Origin: Betaproteobacteria bacterium
GTDB lineage: Bacteria > Pseudomonadota > Gammaproteobacteria > Burkholderiales > Rhodocyclaceae
NCBI GenBank assembly: GCA_009781175.1
Contig: WQYQ01000001.1
Coordinates: 1 to 64,000 of the forward strand
Direction of reading: 5' to 3'
DNA length: 64,000 nt
Shown: positions 9,687-20,328 of the stretch, piece after piece
Layout of the letters: each line of letters starts with the position of its first letter
How positions within the stretch are numbered: position 1 is the first letter of the stretch
The notes under the pieces: model-generated
What the model saw: only the letters and a program-made list of their open reading frames with translations
Database searches by the model: none
Told to the model about the DNA's origin: nothing
Position numbers and translations under genes: made by a program

Positions 9687-10289
9687 TCAATCGTGGCGCT
9701 CGTTCGCCATCGTCACTACACGCACTCGATCCTCGCGTTTCACTTCAATTTGAACCTTTGGATCAAGCGCCTTGTTCCCCTTGCGGTGACGCAGCGTTAA
9801 GACGACCGCAGCCAACATTGCAACGAGCAATACGAATGAAGCGATTTCAAACGGGTAAACATAGTCAGTGAACAACAACCATGCGAGCGATTTGGTGTTG
9901 CTGATGCCAGCAGCCGTTTCAGGCTGAGGCATTGCCTCCAATCCGAAATATTTGCCACTGACGACAGCGGCCATTTCGAAAACCATAATGGCGGCGACAG
10001 CCAAGCCAAGAGGCAGATAACTCCAAAAGCCTTGACGCAACCGATCGATATTGATGTCCAGCATCATGACCACGAACAAGAACAGGACCATCACAGCGCC
10101 GACATAAACCAACACCAGCGCAATCGCTAAAAACTCCGCATGTAGCAGCATCCAGATTCCAGAAGCATTAAAAAATGCCAGAACAAGGAATAGCGCTGCA
10201 TAAACCGGGTTGCGCGCGGTAATGACGCAAATTGAAGCAATCGTCATTATCGTGCCGAAGAGCAAGAAAAGAATATAAGTGAAGTCCAT
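9687..10289 (-). CDS. nuoJ: NADH-quinone oxidoreductase subunit J
   Basis: A 200-residue membrane protein with five hydrophobic helices; the third ([21 protein letters not shown]) matches the tyrosine-containing pi-bulge helix of NuoJ/ND6 that helps couple quinone reduction to proton pumping. The C-terminal ~35 residues are charged and cytoplasmic. It follows nuoI by 38 nt and precedes nuoK. Confidence 0.95.
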   Translation of the reverse strand: MDFTYILFLLFGTIMTIASICVITARNPVYAALFLVLAFFNASGIWMLLHAEFLAIALVLVYVGAVMVLFLFVVMMLDINIDRLRQGFWSYLPLGLAVAAIMVFEMAAVVSGKYFGLEAMPQPETAAGISNTKSLAWLLFTDYVYPFEIASFVLLVAMLAAVVLTLRHRKGNKALDPKVQIEVKREDRVRVVTMANERHD

Positions 10290-10327
10290 CAGGATGATTT
10301 CTCCGGATCAACCGCAAGCATTAAAGC

Positions 10328-10816
10328 TTATCGGTAGCTTGCCTCCACGGCCTTGTCTTTCGCAATTTGCTCCTCATTCCGATCTCCGACGGCGAGCAGC
10401 ATCTGCTTGGTGTAATAAAGATCCCCGCGTTTCTCACCGTGATAGTCAAAAATCCGGGTCTCAACGATTGCATCGACTGGACAGGCCTCTTCGCAAAAAC
10501 CGCAGAAAATGCATTTGGTCAGATCGATGTCATAGCGCGTTGTGCGACGCGTTCCGTCGGCGCGCTGATCAGATTCGATCGTAATCGCCATGGCAGGGCA
10601 AACTGCCTCACACAATTTACAGGCGATGCAACGCTCCTCTCCATTCGGATAACGTCGCAGAGCATGCAAACCACGAAAGCGCGGACTTTGCGGGGTTCGC
10701 TCTTCTGGATACTGAATCGTAATTTTGCGCCGGAACATGTGAGTCCATGTGACCCCAAGTCCCTTGCATAACTCGTTCAGTAAATAACTTTTCAGAAATT
10801 GATTGATGGCGCCCAT
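10328..10816 (-). CDS. nuoI: NADH-quinone oxidoreductase subunit I (2x 4Fe-4S)
   Basis: A 162-residue ferredoxin-like peripheral subunit of complex I. It has two complete 4Fe-4S motifs, [12 protein letters not shown] and [12 protein letters not shown], which form clusters N6a and N6b that carry electrons from NuoG to NuoB. An amphipathic N-terminal helix docks on the membrane arm. Length equals the 162-163 residues usual in this class. It sits 9 nt after nuoH. Confidence 0.97.
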   Translation of the reverse strand: MGAINQFLKSYLLNELCKGLGVTWTHMFRRKITIQYPEERTPQSPRFRGLHALRRYPNGEERCIACKLCEAVCPAMAITIESDQRADGTRRTTRYDIDLTKCIFCGFCEEACPVDAIVETRIFDYHGEKRGDLYYTKQMLLAVGDRNEEQIAKDKAVEASYR

Positions 10817-10825
10817 GCTTCGCCC

Positions 10826-11875
10826 TTACCTCCAAATCGACCACGGCGACATCATCCAGACTCCAACAAACAGAATCCAGACAAGAGTCAATGGAATAAA
10901 GACCTTCCAGCCCAAACGCATAATTTGGTCATAGCGGAACCGCGGAAAAGTTGCCCGGAACCACAGGAAAAGGAACAGGACAAAACAAATTTTCAGCGCC
11001 AACCAGAAAAAACCGTTCGGCAAGAAGGAGACGGGCGACAGCCAGCCCCCAAGAAAGAAAATCGAGGTTAGTGCCGAAACTAAAATCATATTTGCGTATT
11101 CAGCCAGGAAGAACAGCGCAAAAGCCATCCCTGAATACTCGATCATATGACCAGCAACGATTTCCGACTCACCTTCAACCACGTCGAATGGAGCACGGTT
11201 GGTTTCCGCCACGCCAGAAATCAGATACACGATGAATAACGGTAGGAGCGGAAGCCAATTCCAACTGAAAATACTAAACCCGTGCGAAGCAAATAACCCC
11301 TTACTTTGTCCAATAACAATATCGGATAAATTCAGAGAAGCGGAAATCATTAGAACAGCCACCAAAGAAAACCCCATGGCCAATTCATAGGAAACCATTT
11401 GAGCCGTCGCCCGCATACCGCCCAAAAACGCATACTTCGAGTTCGAAGCCCAGCCTGCAATGATGACCCCATAAACGCCAAGCGAGGTCATCGCCATGAT
11501 ATATAACATCCCCGCGTCGATATTCGCGAGCACCCAATCCTTATAGAAAGGTATTACAGCCCAAGCAGCGAGCGCGGGAGCCATCACCATAATCGGCCCG
11601 ATGATAAAAAGCGCTTTGCTCGATTTTGAAGGAACGATGATTTCCTTGAACATCAACTTCAAGGCATCGGCGATCGGCTGTAGCCATCCTTTGGGTCCAA
11701 CGCGGTTGGGACCAAGCCGTACCTGCATATAGCCAATCACCTTTCGTTCGGCGAAAGTCAGATAGGCGACACACAAAATCAACGGAAGGACAATGCCAAC
11801 AATCTTGACCAGAATCCAAACGAGGGGCCAAGCTGGACCGAACAAACTCGCAATAGGTTGCAATAGCGCGTCCAT
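10826..11875 (-). CDS. nuoH: NADH-quinone oxidoreductase subunit H
   Basis: A 349-residue membrane subunit forming the heel of complex I and part of the quinone chamber. Visible family motifs are [19 protein letters not shown], the acidic [22 protein letters not shown] loop (shown here in part) and the final helices [17 protein letters not shown]. The open frame continues 27 codons upstream inside nuoG, but the ATG at 11875 shares its first base with the last base of the nuoG stop (TGATG), a standard coupled start, and gives the usual length. Confidence 0.96.
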   Translation of the reverse strand: MDALLQPIASLFGPAWPLVWILVKIVGIVLPLILCVAYLTFAERKVIGYMQVRLGPNRVGPKGWLQPIADALKLMFKEIIVPSKSSKALFIIGPIMVMAPALAAWAVIPFYKDWVLANIDAGMLYIMAMTSLGVYGVIIAGWASNSKYAFLGGMRATAQMVSYELAMGFSLVAVLMISASLNLSDIVIGQSKGLFASHGFSIFSWNWLPLLPLFIVYLISGVAETNRAPFDVVEGESEIVAGHMIEYSGMAFALFFLAEYANMILVSALTSIFFLGGWLSPVSFLPNGFFWLALKICFVLFLFLWFRATFPRFRYDQIMRLGWKVFIPLTLVWILFVGVWMMSPWSIWR

Positions 11876-14202
11876 CAGATCCGCTCCACGGCTAGGTTGC
11901 CAAACATTGGACCCAGAGCTTGAGTTTGTGGATGACCTGCGGCAATCCGAACGCAATTATCGGGTACCCCCGCGTCCAACTCGACATTCAGCTCAGCCAT
12001 TACCCCATTTGCGCTAACACGAGCCCGTCCCCCCGCTTCGAGTCCCAAACGCTGAATCATCGATGCATTGACGCGCATCCCAGGTGCACGAGCGTCACGT
12101 GTTTTTTGCAATGAAGAAGCCCGCCGCACCAGTGGGTCAGCAAAATAGATGGGGACATCGGCAATGCGTTCGACGCCATTGTTCGTGCGCCCCTTGGCAA
12201 GTGTTACGCTGCCAATTCGGTTTGAAAGCGCAGATGCCAGGCCACCACTCAAAGCCTCATCGCGCACAGCCTCACTCGATTCAAAAGCAAAGCCATCAAG
12301 CTCAAGGATATTTCCGAGCACACGCAAAACTTTCCACGCAGGCCGCGTTTCACCTTGCGGCTTGACAACCGCATGGAAACTTTGTGCAGAGCCTTCGCAG
12401 TTCACAAAAGTCCCGGAGGTTTCTGCGAACGGTGCAATCGGCAACATGACGTCGGCAACCGCATCGACAGCGGAACGGAAAGCTGTCAGGGCGACCACAG
12501 TTTCAGCTTTTTCCAGTGCCGCCTTAGCCGCCACACTATCGGCAAAATCCAATGCTGGCTCGACGCCGACGAGCAGGTATGCCTTCAATGACGACTGAAG
12601 CATTGCCGCGGCATTCAAACCGGTTTGCGGAATGGCTTTTGCAGCATATCCACCCACACTACCCGCAGCTTCGCCAAAGAAACCCAGGCGAGCCTCGGTA
12701 AGATCGGCGATCGTTTGTGCGATGAACCACACGCTCGCAAAAGCGGGATGTTGAACGACTGCGTTTCCGATAAAAACGGCACGCGATTCACCGCTGATGA
12801 GACTTGTCGCGACGGCCTTGATCTCGGCTGAAACTTCGCTCGCCAGGGCTGCAATCGAGGCATCTACGGCCAGATTTTTCTGTTCGGCAATGGCAACAGC
12901 CAACGCCGCAAGCTCACCGACCAACAAAGACGGAGCCACTGCAAGATTGGCTTGCAGTTTCATCAACTGATCGTCTGCACTATGACCAATCAAATTGATT
13001 TGACAGCCACGCTTGGCGGCCTGTCTCAGGCGTTGAGCAAGTAAAGGATGATCTTTACGCAAGAAGCTGCCGATCACCAAAACCCGATCCAGCTCATTGA
13101 TTTCAGCGACGGGCATCCCTAGCGATGGAATACCAACACGTGTTTCGTCAGCGGAAAAATCAGATTGACGCAGCCGGAAATCCACATTGTCTGAACCCAA
13201 GCCACGGATCAAAACTTGGCTTAGATACTGTTCTTCAAGTGTCGTGTGCGGCGAAACCAAAGCTCCAATCGCAGCAGCCCCGTGCTCGCCAATAACACCT
13301 TTGAGTGCTTTTGCGGCATATTCAAGCGCTGTCTGCCAATCCGTTTCGATCCACTGACCGCCCTGCTTAACCATCGGACGAGTCAGACGATCTTCCGAGT
13401 TCAGAGCTTCATAAGAAAAACGATCTTTATCTGAGAGCCAGCATTCGTTCAGGCTTTCATTTTCAAGCGGCAACACCCGCTTGACGCGATCGTGTTTGAT
13501 TTGGACAACAAGATTGGAGCCCAGCGAATCATGCGGGCTGATTGAACGGCGGCGCGACATTTCCCATGTCCGCGCCGAGAAACGGAAAGGCTTGGAAGTC
13601 AAGGCGCCGACAGGGCAAAGATCGATTGCGTTACCCGACAACTCGGAATCGACGGTGCGATCGACAAAAGTCATGATTTCGGAACGCTCGCCACGATTGG
13701 CGACACCCAGTTCCATGATGCCGGCAATTTCCTGGCCAAACCGAACGCAGCGCGTGCAGTGAATGCAGCGGGTCATATCGGTTGAAATCAGCGGGCCTAA
13801 ATTCTTATTGACGACAACACGTTTTTCTTCGGCGTAGCGCGAAGCGCTGCCGCCATAACCAACGGCCAAATCCTGAAGCTGACATTCGCCGCCCTGATCG
13901 CAAATTGGGCAATCAAGCGGGTGATTGATGAGCAGGAACTCCATCACCCCTTTTTGAGCTTTGACCGATTTTTCGGAATGAGTAAACACCTTCATTCCGT
14001 TGGTGACCGGCGTAGCGCATGCGGGCAAAGGTTTCGGCACCTTTTCGACCTCGACAAGACACATACGGCAACTCGCCGCAATCGAAAGCTTTTTGTGATA
14101 ACAGAAATGAGGAATATAAGTTCCAGCCTTATTGGCGGCATCCATGACGGTGCCGCCATCCGGAACCTTAACCTTCTTGCCGTCGATTTCGATCTCTAGC
14201 AT
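11875..14202 (-). CDS. nuoG: NADH-quinone oxidoreductase subunit G
   Basis: A 775-residue iron-sulfur subunit of the peripheral arm. The N-terminus has a 2Fe-2S ferredoxin domain (cysteines in CYHKK, SCRMC and ACATP), then the His-Cys cluster loop ([12 protein letters not shown]) and a 4Fe-4S site ([12 protein letters not shown] with a later [10 protein letters not shown]). The remaining ~550 residues are a molybdopterin-oxidoreductase-like fold without cofactor. At the position where E. coli NuoG binds cluster N7, the first cysteines are replaced ([11 protein letters not shown]), so N7 is probably absent, as in many complex I enzymes. It starts 2 nt after the nuoF stop. Confidence 0.95.
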   Translation of the reverse strand: MLEIEIDGKKVKVPDGGTVMDAANKAGTYIPHFCYHKKLSIAASCRMCLVEVEKVPKPLPACATPVTNGMKVFTHSEKSVKAQKGVMEFLLINHPLDCPICDQGGECQLQDLAVGYGGSASRYAEEKRVVVNKNLGPLISTDMTRCIHCTRCVRFGQEIAGIMELGVANRGERSEIMTFVDRTVDSELSGNAIDLCPVGALTSKPFRFSARTWEMSRRRSISPHDSLGSNLVVQIKHDRVKRVLPLENESLNECWLSDKDRFSYEALNSEDRLTRPMVKQGGQWIETDWQTALEYAAKALKGVIGEHGAAAIGALVSPHTTLEEQYLSQVLIRGLGSDNVDFRLRQSDFSADETRVGIPSLGMPVAEINELDRVLVIGSFLRKDHPLLAQRLRQAAKRGCQINLIGHSADDQLMKLQANLAVAPSLLVGELAALAVAIAEQKNLAVDASIAALASEVSAEIKAVATSLISGESRAVFIGNAVVQHPAFASVWFIAQTIADLTEARLGFFGEAAGSVGGYAAKAIPQTGLNAAAMLQSSLKAYLLVGVEPALDFADSVAAKAALEKAETVVALTAFRSAVDAVADVMLPIAPFAETSGTFVNCEGSAQSFHAVVKPQGETRPAWKVLRVLGNILELDGFAFESSEAVRDEALSGGLASALSNRIGSVTLAKGRTNNGVERIADVPIYFADPLVRRASSLQKTRDARAPGMRVNASMIQRLGLEAGGRARVSANGVMAELNVELDAGVPDNCVRIAAGHPQTQALGPMFGNLAVERI

Positions 14203-14204
14203 GT

Positions 14205-15515
14205 TCAGCCTACGTAAATCTTGCTGCCTTCACGTTGAAGCTCAAGCGGCACCAAACAGCGCTTGTTATCAATGTGATATTGGAATTCGTCGCGGAAGTG
14301 TTTGATGAAACTCTTGACAGGCATAGCAGCCGCATCGCCGAGAGCGCAAATCGTCCGCCCCATGATGTTCTCCGACACGCTATCCAGCAGATCAATATCT
14401 TCCTGACGTCCTTGACCGTGCTCGATTCGATGAATCACGCGGTACAACCAACCTGTTCCTTCTCGACAAGGCGTGCATTGTCCACAGGACTCCTCATGAT
14501 AAAAGAATGAAAGCCGCTCAAGCGCCTTAACCATGCAGGTGCTTTCATCCATCACGATTACAGCGCCCGAACCGAGCATCGAACCGGCTTTTGCAATACA
14601 GTCATAATCCAGTGTCGAATCCATGATGATCGACGCAGGCAAAACAGGAGCTGAAGAGCCGCCCGGAATTACGGCTTTCAGTTTCCTTCCTCCACGCACA
14701 CCGCCGGCCATTTCAAGCAATTCCGGGAATGGAGTGCCAAGCGGAACTTCGTAATTGCCTGGACGCTCGACATGCCCCGAAACGGAAAAAAGTTTCGTCC
14801 CGCCGTTATTCGGTTTTCCAAGATTTAAAAATGCTTCGCCACCGTTAAGTATGATGTATGGCACGGAAGCAAATGTTTCGGTGTTATTGATCGTCGTGGG
14901 TTTGCCATATAGACCGTAACTGGCGGGGAATGGCGGCTTGAAGCGCGGCTGCCCTTTTTTCCCTTCGATAGATTCAAGCAAGGCAGTTTCTTCACCGCAG
15001 ATATAAGCGCCATATCCATGATGCGCAAATAACTCGAAAGAGAAATTTGAGCCGAGAATATTTTTTCCTAACAGTCCTGCTTCACGCGCTTCAGCAAGCG
15101 CCGCTTCAAAGCGCTCGTAAATTTCAAAAATCTCGCCGTGAATGTAGTTGTAACCCCGCTCACAACCCATTGCATAACCGGCAATAATCATTCCTTCGAT
15201 AACGATATGCGGATTGAAACGCAACAAATCGCGATCTTTGAAAGTACCCGGTTCGCCTTCGTCCGAATTGCAACAGACATATTTAGCTCCAGGAAACTGG
15301 CGTGGCATAAAGCTCCACTTCAGCCCGGTCGGAAATCCGGCGCCACCACGACCGCGCAAAGCCGATTTTTTCAACTCGGCAATAATTGCATCCGGCGTGA
15401 TCTGTTCGCGCAGAATTTTTTTCAGCGCTTCATAACCACCGCGCTTGATGTAATCGGCCAAGCCCCAGGTTTTATCCCCGTTCAAGCCCGTAAGCAGATA
15501 AGCTTTATCGCTCAT
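14205..15515 (-). CDS. nuoF: NADH-quinone oxidoreductase subunit F (NADH/FMN-binding)
   Basis: A 436-residue subunit that oxidises NADH on FMN. Visible are the glycine-rich nucleotide site [14 protein letters not shown], the FMN-contact region [16 protein letters not shown], and the 4Fe-4S motif [12 protein letters not shown] with the distal cysteine in [11 protein letters not shown], which binds cluster N3. The start overlaps the nuoE stop by 4 nt. Length is typical. Confidence 0.97.
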   Translation of the reverse strand: MSDKAYLLTGLNGDKTWGLADYIKRGGYEALKKILREQITPDAIIAELKKSALRGRGGAGFPTGLKWSFMPRQFPGAKYVCCNSDEGEPGTFKDRDLLRFNPHIVIEGMIIAGYAMGCERGYNYIHGEIFEIYERFEAALAEAREAGLLGKNILGSNFSFELFAHHGYGAYICGEETALLESIEGKKGQPRFKPPFPASYGLYGKPTTINNTETFASVPYIILNGGEAFLNLGKPNNGGTKLFSVSGHVERPGNYEVPLGTPFPELLEMAGGVRGGRKLKAVIPGGSSAPVLPASIIMDSTLDYDCIAKAGSMLGSGAVIVMDESTCMVKALERLSFFYHEESCGQCTPCREGTGWLYRVIHRIEHGQGRQEDIDLLDSVSENIMGRTICALGDAAAMPVKSFIKHFRDEFQYHIDNKRCLVPLELQREGSKIYVG

Positions 15516-15988
15516 TTACCCAACTCCACGAGCAGTTGGTCGATTTGAGCTTCCGTCATCTTGCAGCACATCCGATGATTATTCACAAGCATGACCGGCG
15601 CATCTCCGCAGGCCCCCATGCACTCACCTTCTTTTAGCGTGAACTGACCGTCTGCGGTTGTCTGGTTGTATTCAATGCCAAGTTTCTGTTTTAGATACTT
15701 GCCCGCAACAGCACCGCCTGACAAGGCACAGGGAAGATTCGTGCACACCGTCAACTTGTAGCGACCCGGCGCTTGCAGATCGTACATGTTGTAAAACGAT
15801 GCAACTTCAAAAACTGCGATCGGGGGCATCCCAAGATAATTGGCCACAGCTTCGATCGTTTCGTCCGACAGCCAATCTTTCTCTTGCTGTGCAATGCGTA
15901 GCGCAGCCATCACCGCCGATTGTTTTTGATCGACAGGATACTTTTCCAACTCCTGATCGATTTTTTTAAACGATTCCGTGCTCAACAT
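15512..15988 (-). CDS. nuoE: NADH-quinone oxidoreductase subunit E (2Fe-2S)
   Basis: A 158-residue thioredoxin-fold protein binding the off-path cluster N1a. The four ligands are visible as CTNLPC and, 36 residues later, CMGACGDAP. The N-terminal helical part ([18 protein letters not shown]) is typical. It lies 30 nt after nuoD and overlaps nuoF by 4 nt. Confidence 0.96.
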   Translation of the reverse strand: MLSTESFKKIDQELEKYPVDQKQSAVMAALRIAQQEKDWLSDETIEAVANYLGMPPIAVFEVASFYNMYDLQAPGRYKLTVCTNLPCALSGGAVAGKYLKQKLGIEYNQTTADGQFTLKEGECMGACGDAPVMLVNNHRMCCKMTEAQIDQLLVELGK

Positions 15989-16018
15989 GATTTCAGTTTC
16001 TTTCAGAGCAAGGCGATC

Positions 16019-17278
16019 TTAACGATCGATTTCACCGAAAACGATATCCATGGTTCCAATAATCGCGACGACGTCAGCAAGCATATGACCGCGGGCAACC
16101 GCATCCATTGCGGCAAGATGGGCAAATCCAGGAGCCCGGAGTTTCAGACGATATGGTTTATTTGCCCCGTCAGAGATCGCATAAACGCCAAACTCGCCTT
16201 TCGGGTGTTCAACGGCCGCATAGGCTTCACCAGCGGGGACATGAATACCTTCGGAAAAAAGCTTAAAGTGGTGAATCAACTCCTCCATGTTCTCTTTCAT
16301 CTGAACACGGGAAGGCGGCGCCACTTTGTGATTGTCAGAAATAACCGGACCCCGATTTTTTTTCAACCAATCGATACATTGACGAATAATGCGATTGGAC
16401 TGGCGCATCTCTTCCATGCGGACGAGATAACGATCGTAGCAATCTCCATTCACACCAATTGGAATATCGAAGTCCACACGATCATAAACTTCGTAAGTCT
16501 GCTTCTTTCTGATATCCCATTCGACGCCAGAGCCGCGCAACATTGCACCGGTAAAACCAAGCGCTAAAGCTTCCTCTGGAGAAACAACTCCAACCCCAAC
16601 CGTCCGCTGCTTCCAAATCCGGTTGTCGGTTAATAGCGTTTCGTATTCGTCAATATATTTTGGAAAACGCTGAGTGAAATCATCAAGGAAGTCGAGCAAC
16701 GAACCTTCGCGAGCACTATTCAGGCTGTTAAGCGTTGCAGCATTTCGGTACTTAGAATTAGAAGCCTCATACTTCGGCATTTGATCCGGCAAATCGCGAT
16801 AGACGCCGCCTGGCCGATAATAGGCCGCATGCATACGAGCACCGGAAACAGCTTCATATGCGTCCATCAAATCTTCACGCTCGCGGAAGGTGTACAGCAC
16901 CATGGTCATCGCGCCGATGTCCAAAGCGTGTGTGCCGATATTCAAAAGATGATTCAAAATCCGTGTGATTTCATCGAACATCACACGAATGTACTGAGCG
17001 CGTAGAGGAACCTCTATTCCAAGCAGGCGTTCAATGGCCATGCAATAGGCATGCTCATTGCACATCATCGAGACATAATCCAAGCGATCCATATAAGGAA
17101 CCGATTGGACCCACGTCCGGGTTTCTGCTAATTTTTCCGTTCCGCGATGAAGCAAACCAATATGCGGGTCCGCCCGCACAACGACTTCACCATCGAGCTC
17201 AAGCACTAAGCGGAGAACGCCGTGCGCTGCGGGATGCTGCGGGCCGAAATTGATTGTGTAATTGCGAATCTCAGCCAT
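16019..17278 (-). CDS. nuoD: NADH-quinone oxidoreductase subunit D
   Basis: A 419-residue subunit, related to the large subunit of NiFe hydrogenases, that forms the quinone-reduction site with NuoB. The start shows [19 protein letters not shown] and [14 protein letters not shown]; the catalytic-site histidine and the tyrosine region around [11 protein letters not shown] are present, and the end (VFGEIDR) is the canonical C-terminus. nuoC and nuoD are separate genes here, not fused as in E. coli; they overlap by 8 nt. Confidence 0.97.
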   Translation of the reverse strand: MAEIRNYTINFGPQHPAAHGVLRLVLELDGEVVVRADPHIGLLHRGTEKLAETRTWVQSVPYMDRLDYVSMMCNEHAYCMAIERLLGIEVPLRAQYIRVMFDEITRILNHLLNIGTHALDIGAMTMVLYTFREREDLMDAYEAVSGARMHAAYYRPGGVYRDLPDQMPKYEASNSKYRNAATLNSLNSAREGSLLDFLDDFTQRFPKYIDEYETLLTDNRIWKQRTVGVGVVSPEEALALGFTGAMLRGSGVEWDIRKKQTYEVYDRVDFDIPIGVNGDCYDRYLVRMEEMRQSNRIIRQCIDWLKKNRGPVISDNHKVAPPSRVQMKENMEELIHHFKLFSEGIHVPAGEAYAAVEHPKGEFGVYAISDGANKPYRLKLRAPGFAHLAAMDAVARGHMLADVVAIIGTMDIVFGEIDR

Positions 17279-17876
17279 GACCTACTTGCCCATAATTGTC
17301 TTCGCGCACGATTCGCGGCGTTACTTCGCGCGGTTCAATCGTGACAGGCTGATAAATAACTCGTGCCTGCTCCGGGTCATAACGCATCTCGACGTAACCT
17401 GAAACAGGGAAGTCTTTGCGGAAAGGATGGCCGACAAAGCCATAGTCGGTAAGGATCCGACGCAAATCGGGATGCCCTTCGAACATGATACCGAATAAGT
17501 CAAAAGCCTCTCGTTCGAACCAATTGGCGCTGGGCCAGATTTCCACGAGAGATGGGACGACAGGAAAATCAGAACTATCGGCGAAAGTACGCAGACGTAA
17601 GCGCCAATTGTTTTTGACTGACAGGAGATGGCTTACCGCGGCAAAACGTATTCCTTCTTCTGCGCGAATTGCATGAGTGGAATAGTCAACGCCGCAAAGA
17701 TCAATGAGCTGTTCAAAACGCAGTTGGGGAGAATCACGAAGAATTCTGGCTACATCCAGATAATCGCTTGCGGCCACTTCGATGCTCACTTCGCCACGAT
17801 CGTAAATGATTCGGCGAATACGCTCACCAAGACTTATGTGCAGATTCTCCTGCAAGGACTCTAATTTTGAAGTCAT
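17271..17876 (-). CDS. nuoC: NADH-quinone oxidoreductase subunit C
   Basis: A 201-residue peripheral-arm subunit without cofactors. The signature [20 protein letters not shown] of the 30-kDa subunit family is present near residue 125, followed by [19 protein letters not shown]. It binds NuoD at the connection module. It starts 15 nt after the nuoB stop and its end overlaps the nuoD start. Confidence 0.96.
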   Translation of the reverse strand: MTSKLESLQENLHISLGERIRRIIYDRGEVSIEVAASDYLDVARILRDSPQLRFEQLIDLCGVDYSTHAIRAEEGIRFAAVSHLLSVKNNWRLRLRTFADSSDFPVVPSLVEIWPSANWFEREAFDLFGIMFEGHPDLRRILTDYGFVGHPFRKDFPVSGYVEMRYDPEQARVIYQPVTIEPREVTPRIVREDNYGQVGHG

Positions 17877-17891
17877 GATGGAGTCAGAATC

Positions 17892-18368
17892 CTAGCGGGC
17901 AATGGTGTTGGTGCGCTTAATCTTGTTTTGCAGCTGAATAATGCCGTAAAGCAAAGCTTCAGCTGTTGGCGGACAGCCTGGAATATATACATCGACGGGC
18001 ACGATCCGATCACAGCCGCGCACAACCGAATACGAATAATGGTAGTAACCGCCGCCATTGGCGCAAGACCCCATCGAGATTACCCAACGTGGCTCAGCCA
18101 TTTGATCGTACACTTTGCGCAAGGCAGGAGCCATTTTATTGCATAGTGTCCCTGCAACGATCATTACGTCAGATTGCCGTGGACTTGGGCGAAAAACCAC
18201 GCCGAAGCGGTCAAGATCGTAGCGAGCGCAACCGGCATGAATCATTTCGACTGCACAACATGCAAGTCCAAATGTCATTGGCCATAGCGAACCAGTCCGA
18301 GTCCAGTTGACAACGCTATCAAGCGTTGTTGTGATGAACCCTTCGCGAAATACACCTTCAATACTCAT
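17892..18368 (-). CDS. nuoB: NADH-quinone oxidoreductase subunit B (cluster N2)
   Basis: A 158-residue subunit carrying N2, the last 4Fe-4S cluster before quinone. The ligands are the tandem cysteines in GLACCAVEM, the one in [16 protein letters not shown] and the one in [13 protein letters not shown] chose the ATG at 18368 because it begins with the usual [10 protein letters not shown] and is preceded by a GGGGAAG ribosome site; the open frame continues ten codons upstream. It follows nuoA by about 40 nt. Confidence 0.97.
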   Translation of the reverse strand: MSIEGVFREGFITTTLDSVVNWTRTGSLWPMTFGLACCAVEMIHAGCARYDLDRFGVVFRPSPRQSDVMIVAGTLCNKMAPALRKVYDQMAEPRWVISMGSCANGGGYYHYSYSVVRGCDRIVPVDVYIPGCPPTAEALLYGIIQLQNKIKRTNTIAR

Positions 18369-18407
18369 GCCTTCCCCAATCGATTGACACAAAGCCAACC
18401 AGGCGGA

Positions 18408-18782
18408 TTATTCCCATTCCAGGGCGCCACGTTTGCGGACATAGATATATCCGACAATCAGCACACCAAGGAAAACGAGCATCTCGAAAAAGCCGAATAA
18501 GCGAATCAGAGGATTTGCGGCAATCTCTTTGACAATTGAAGCCCAAGGGATAAGAAAGGCAATTTCAATATCAAAAAGAATAAATAGAATACAGATGAGG
18601 TAATACCGAACGTCGAATTTGACTCGAGCATCTTCAAAAGGCTCAAAGCCACATTCGTATGCAGAAAGTTTTTGAGTGTCGGGATTATGGCGGCCAAGAA
18701 TCCGGCCCGCGATGATCATGATTACCGCAACCGCAAGCCCAACCGCTATAAAAACCAATACTGGGAAATAGTTTTGCAGCAT
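18408..18782 (-). CDS. nuoA: NADH-quinone oxidoreductase subunit A
   Basis: A 124-residue protein with three hydrophobic helices; the loop after helix 1 has the conserved [20 protein letters not shown] segment, which includes the cysteine exposed near the quinone site. It is the first gene of the 13-gene nuo operon. Only 27 nt separate its start codon from the 3' side of the hairpin that ends the tRNA-Leu gene, so its promoter position is not obvious. Confidence 0.97.
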   Translation of the reverse strand: MLQNYFPVLVFIAVGLAVAVIMIIAGRILGRHNPDTQKLSAYECGFEPFEDARVKFDVRYYLICILFILFDIEIAFLIPWASIVKEIAANPLIRLFGFFEMLVFLGVLIVGYIYVRKRGALEWE

Positions 18783-18805
18783 AATCGCGACTTATGAATT
18801 GTTGC

Positions 18806-18835
18806 CGGAAAAACGCCCGCTATTGCGGGCGTTTT
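18806..18835 (-). terminator. Rho-independent terminator after tRNA-Leu, directly before nuoA
   Basis: Perfect 11-bp inverted repeat, AAAACGCCCGC and GCGGGCGTTTT, around a 4-nt loop. On the minus strand it is followed by a T tract, the form of an intrinsic terminator. It lies between tRNA-Leu (18845-18929) and nuoA (start 18782), so it either ends the tRNA transcript or acts as a partial read-through barrier before the nuo operon. Confidence 0.8.
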
Positions 18836-18844
18836 GATATTCGC

Positions 18845-18929
18845 TGGTGCCGACGGTGAGACTCGAACTCACACGGCTTTCGCCACCACCCCCTCAAGAT
18901 GGCGTGTCTACCAATTTCACCACGTCGGC
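18845..18929 (-). tRNA. tRNA-Leu (anticodon GAG)
   Basis: An 85-nt type II tRNA on the minus strand. The acceptor stem is GCCGACG paired with CGTCGGC, followed by A and an encoded CCA. The anticodon stem CCATC/GGTGG holds the loop TTGAGGG, giving anticodon GAG. The variable arm is long, as in leucine tRNAs, and the T arm has GTTCGAGTC. It reads CUU/CUC codons. It sits between secG and nuoA, its usual place in betaproteobacteria. Confidence 0.96.
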
Positions 18930-18990
18930 CTTGCCACAACAGACGATTATTATATGTCTATTCAGAAATCTCGCCAAGTCTTTTGGTTTT

Positions 18991-19350
18991 TTATTTCGGA
19001 ACATCCTGCGGTTTTTCCTGCGCTTTCGATTGCTCCGTGGCGGGTGGAACAGGTAACTGTATTACTGATGGCGTAACGCTTTCCATCACACTTCCGGAAG
19101 AGACTGTACGATGACTTGCAAGATAAGTCAGCGTCAAGCTTGTAATAAAGAATACCGTAGCCAGCACTGCAGTTGTACGGCTTAAAAAATTTGCTGAGCC
19201 AGATGCACCGAACAAACTTCCCGAAGCACCTCCGCCAAAGGAGGCACCAACGTCGGCCCCCTTGCCATGCTGAATCAGAACAAGCCCAATCACCGCTAAA
19301 CCAACAAGGACATGCACTGCCAGTACAAGCCCGAAAAAATATCCGCTCAC
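18991..19350 (-). CDS. secG: Protein translocase subunit SecG
   Basis: About 119 residues with two transmembrane helices (FGLVLAVHVLVGLAVIGLVL and TAVLATVFFITSLTLTYLAS) joined by the conserved Gly-rich loop GADVGASFGGGASGSLFG. It is the accessory SecYEG subunit that assists SecA-driven export. I chose the GTG at 19350: it follows GGAG with 6-nt spacing and puts the first helix at the N-terminus, whereas the longer open frame adds 25 residues unlike SecG. The C-terminal Pro/Gln/Glu-rich tail is variable in the family. tpiA, often found just upstream of secG in this class, is missing here. Confidence 0.92.
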   Translation of the reverse strand: MSGYFFGLVLAVHVLVGLAVIGLVLIQHGKGADVGASFGGGASGSLFGASGSANFLSRTTAVLATVFFITSLTLTYLASHRTVSSGSVMESVTPSVIQLPVPPATEQSKAQEKPQDVPK

Positions 19351-19541
19351 ATAAAGCTCCGTGAATTGCCCTAAGCTGAAGCTTAGGACTTCTTCGCCAC
19401 AAATCGGGGGCGCCTTCGGCGCCAATAAACGCTTGTCTCGCTAACCCCGCCTGAATGGCGGGACTTGCGCTCGACTCATGGCCAAGCCCGCGATCAAACG
19501 CGCGATTGTACCCTTGTATCCCAGGCTTGTAAAAGCAAGCC

Positions 19542-20318
19542 CTAGCCGAAGCGTCCGGTAATGTAGTCTTCGGTTTGTTTCTGCTTTGGACTGAGGAAGA
19601 TCTGATCGGTGATGCCAAATTCGATCATTTCTCCAAGGTACATATAAGCCGTGTAATCGGAAACCCGGGCTGCCTGCTGCATATTGTGGGTCACGATGGC
19701 GATCGTGAAGTCCTCGCGCAGCTCATGAATCAGTTCTTCTATCCTTGCGGTTGAAATCGGGTCCAAAGCGGAAGTGGGCTCGTCGAGCAGGAGCACTTCC
19801 GGTTTTACAGCAATTCCCCGCGCAATGCAGAGTCGCTGCTGCTGCCCGCCGGAAAGGCCAAGGCCGCTCTGGTTTAGCTTGTCTTTAGCTTCGTCCCAAA
19901 GCGCGGCCCGCGTCAGCGCCCATTGAACGCGCTCATCCATATCGGCGCGCGACAGGCTTTCATGCAAACGCACTCCGAAGGCGATATTTTCATAAATCGA
20001 CATCGGGAAAGGCGTCGGCTTCTGGAACACCATGCCGACGCGAGCGCGCAACATGTTCAAATCCGCATCTTTTGCCAGCACATTTGTGCCATCAAGAAGA
20101 ATCTCACCTTCCGCACGCTGGTCGGGATAAAGCTCGTACATCCGGTTCATGGCTCTGAGCAGAGTCGATTTTCCGCAGCCTGATGGACCGATAAAAGCCG
20201 TCACACGGCGATTGAAAATATCCAGATCGGTGTTTTTGATCGCATGGAACTTTCCATAATAGAAATTGAAGTTCCGAATCTGGATTTGCGCCGTAGGCAA
20301 GTTTTGTTGAATCTCCAT
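19542..20318 (-). CDS. pstB: Phosphate ABC transporter ATP-binding protein
   Basis: About 258 residues. Walker A (GPSGCGKST), the Q loop, the ABC signature [16 protein letters not shown] and Walker B ([13 protein letters not shown]) are all present, with the switch histidine in [13 protein letters not shown]. It powers high-affinity phosphate import by PstSCA. The frame is open 24 codons further upstream into pstA, but the ATG at 20318 is preceded by GAGTGAG and gives normal length. It is the last gene of pstSCAB. phoU, which usually follows, is not present. Confidence 0.95.
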   Translation of the reverse strand: MEIQQNLPTAQIQIRNFNFYYGKFHAIKNTDLDIFNRRVTAFIGPSGCGKSTLLRAMNRMYELYPDQRAEGEILLDGTNVLAKDADLNMLRARVGMVFQKPTPFPMSIYENIAFGVRLHESLSRADMDERVQWALTRAALWDEAKDKLNQSGLGLSGGQQQRLCIARGIAVKPEVLLLDEPTSALDPISTARIEELIHELREDFTIAIVTHNMQQAARVSDYTAYMYLGEMIEFGITDQIFLSPKQKQTEDYITGRFG

Positions 20319-20328
20319 CAAGCTCACT

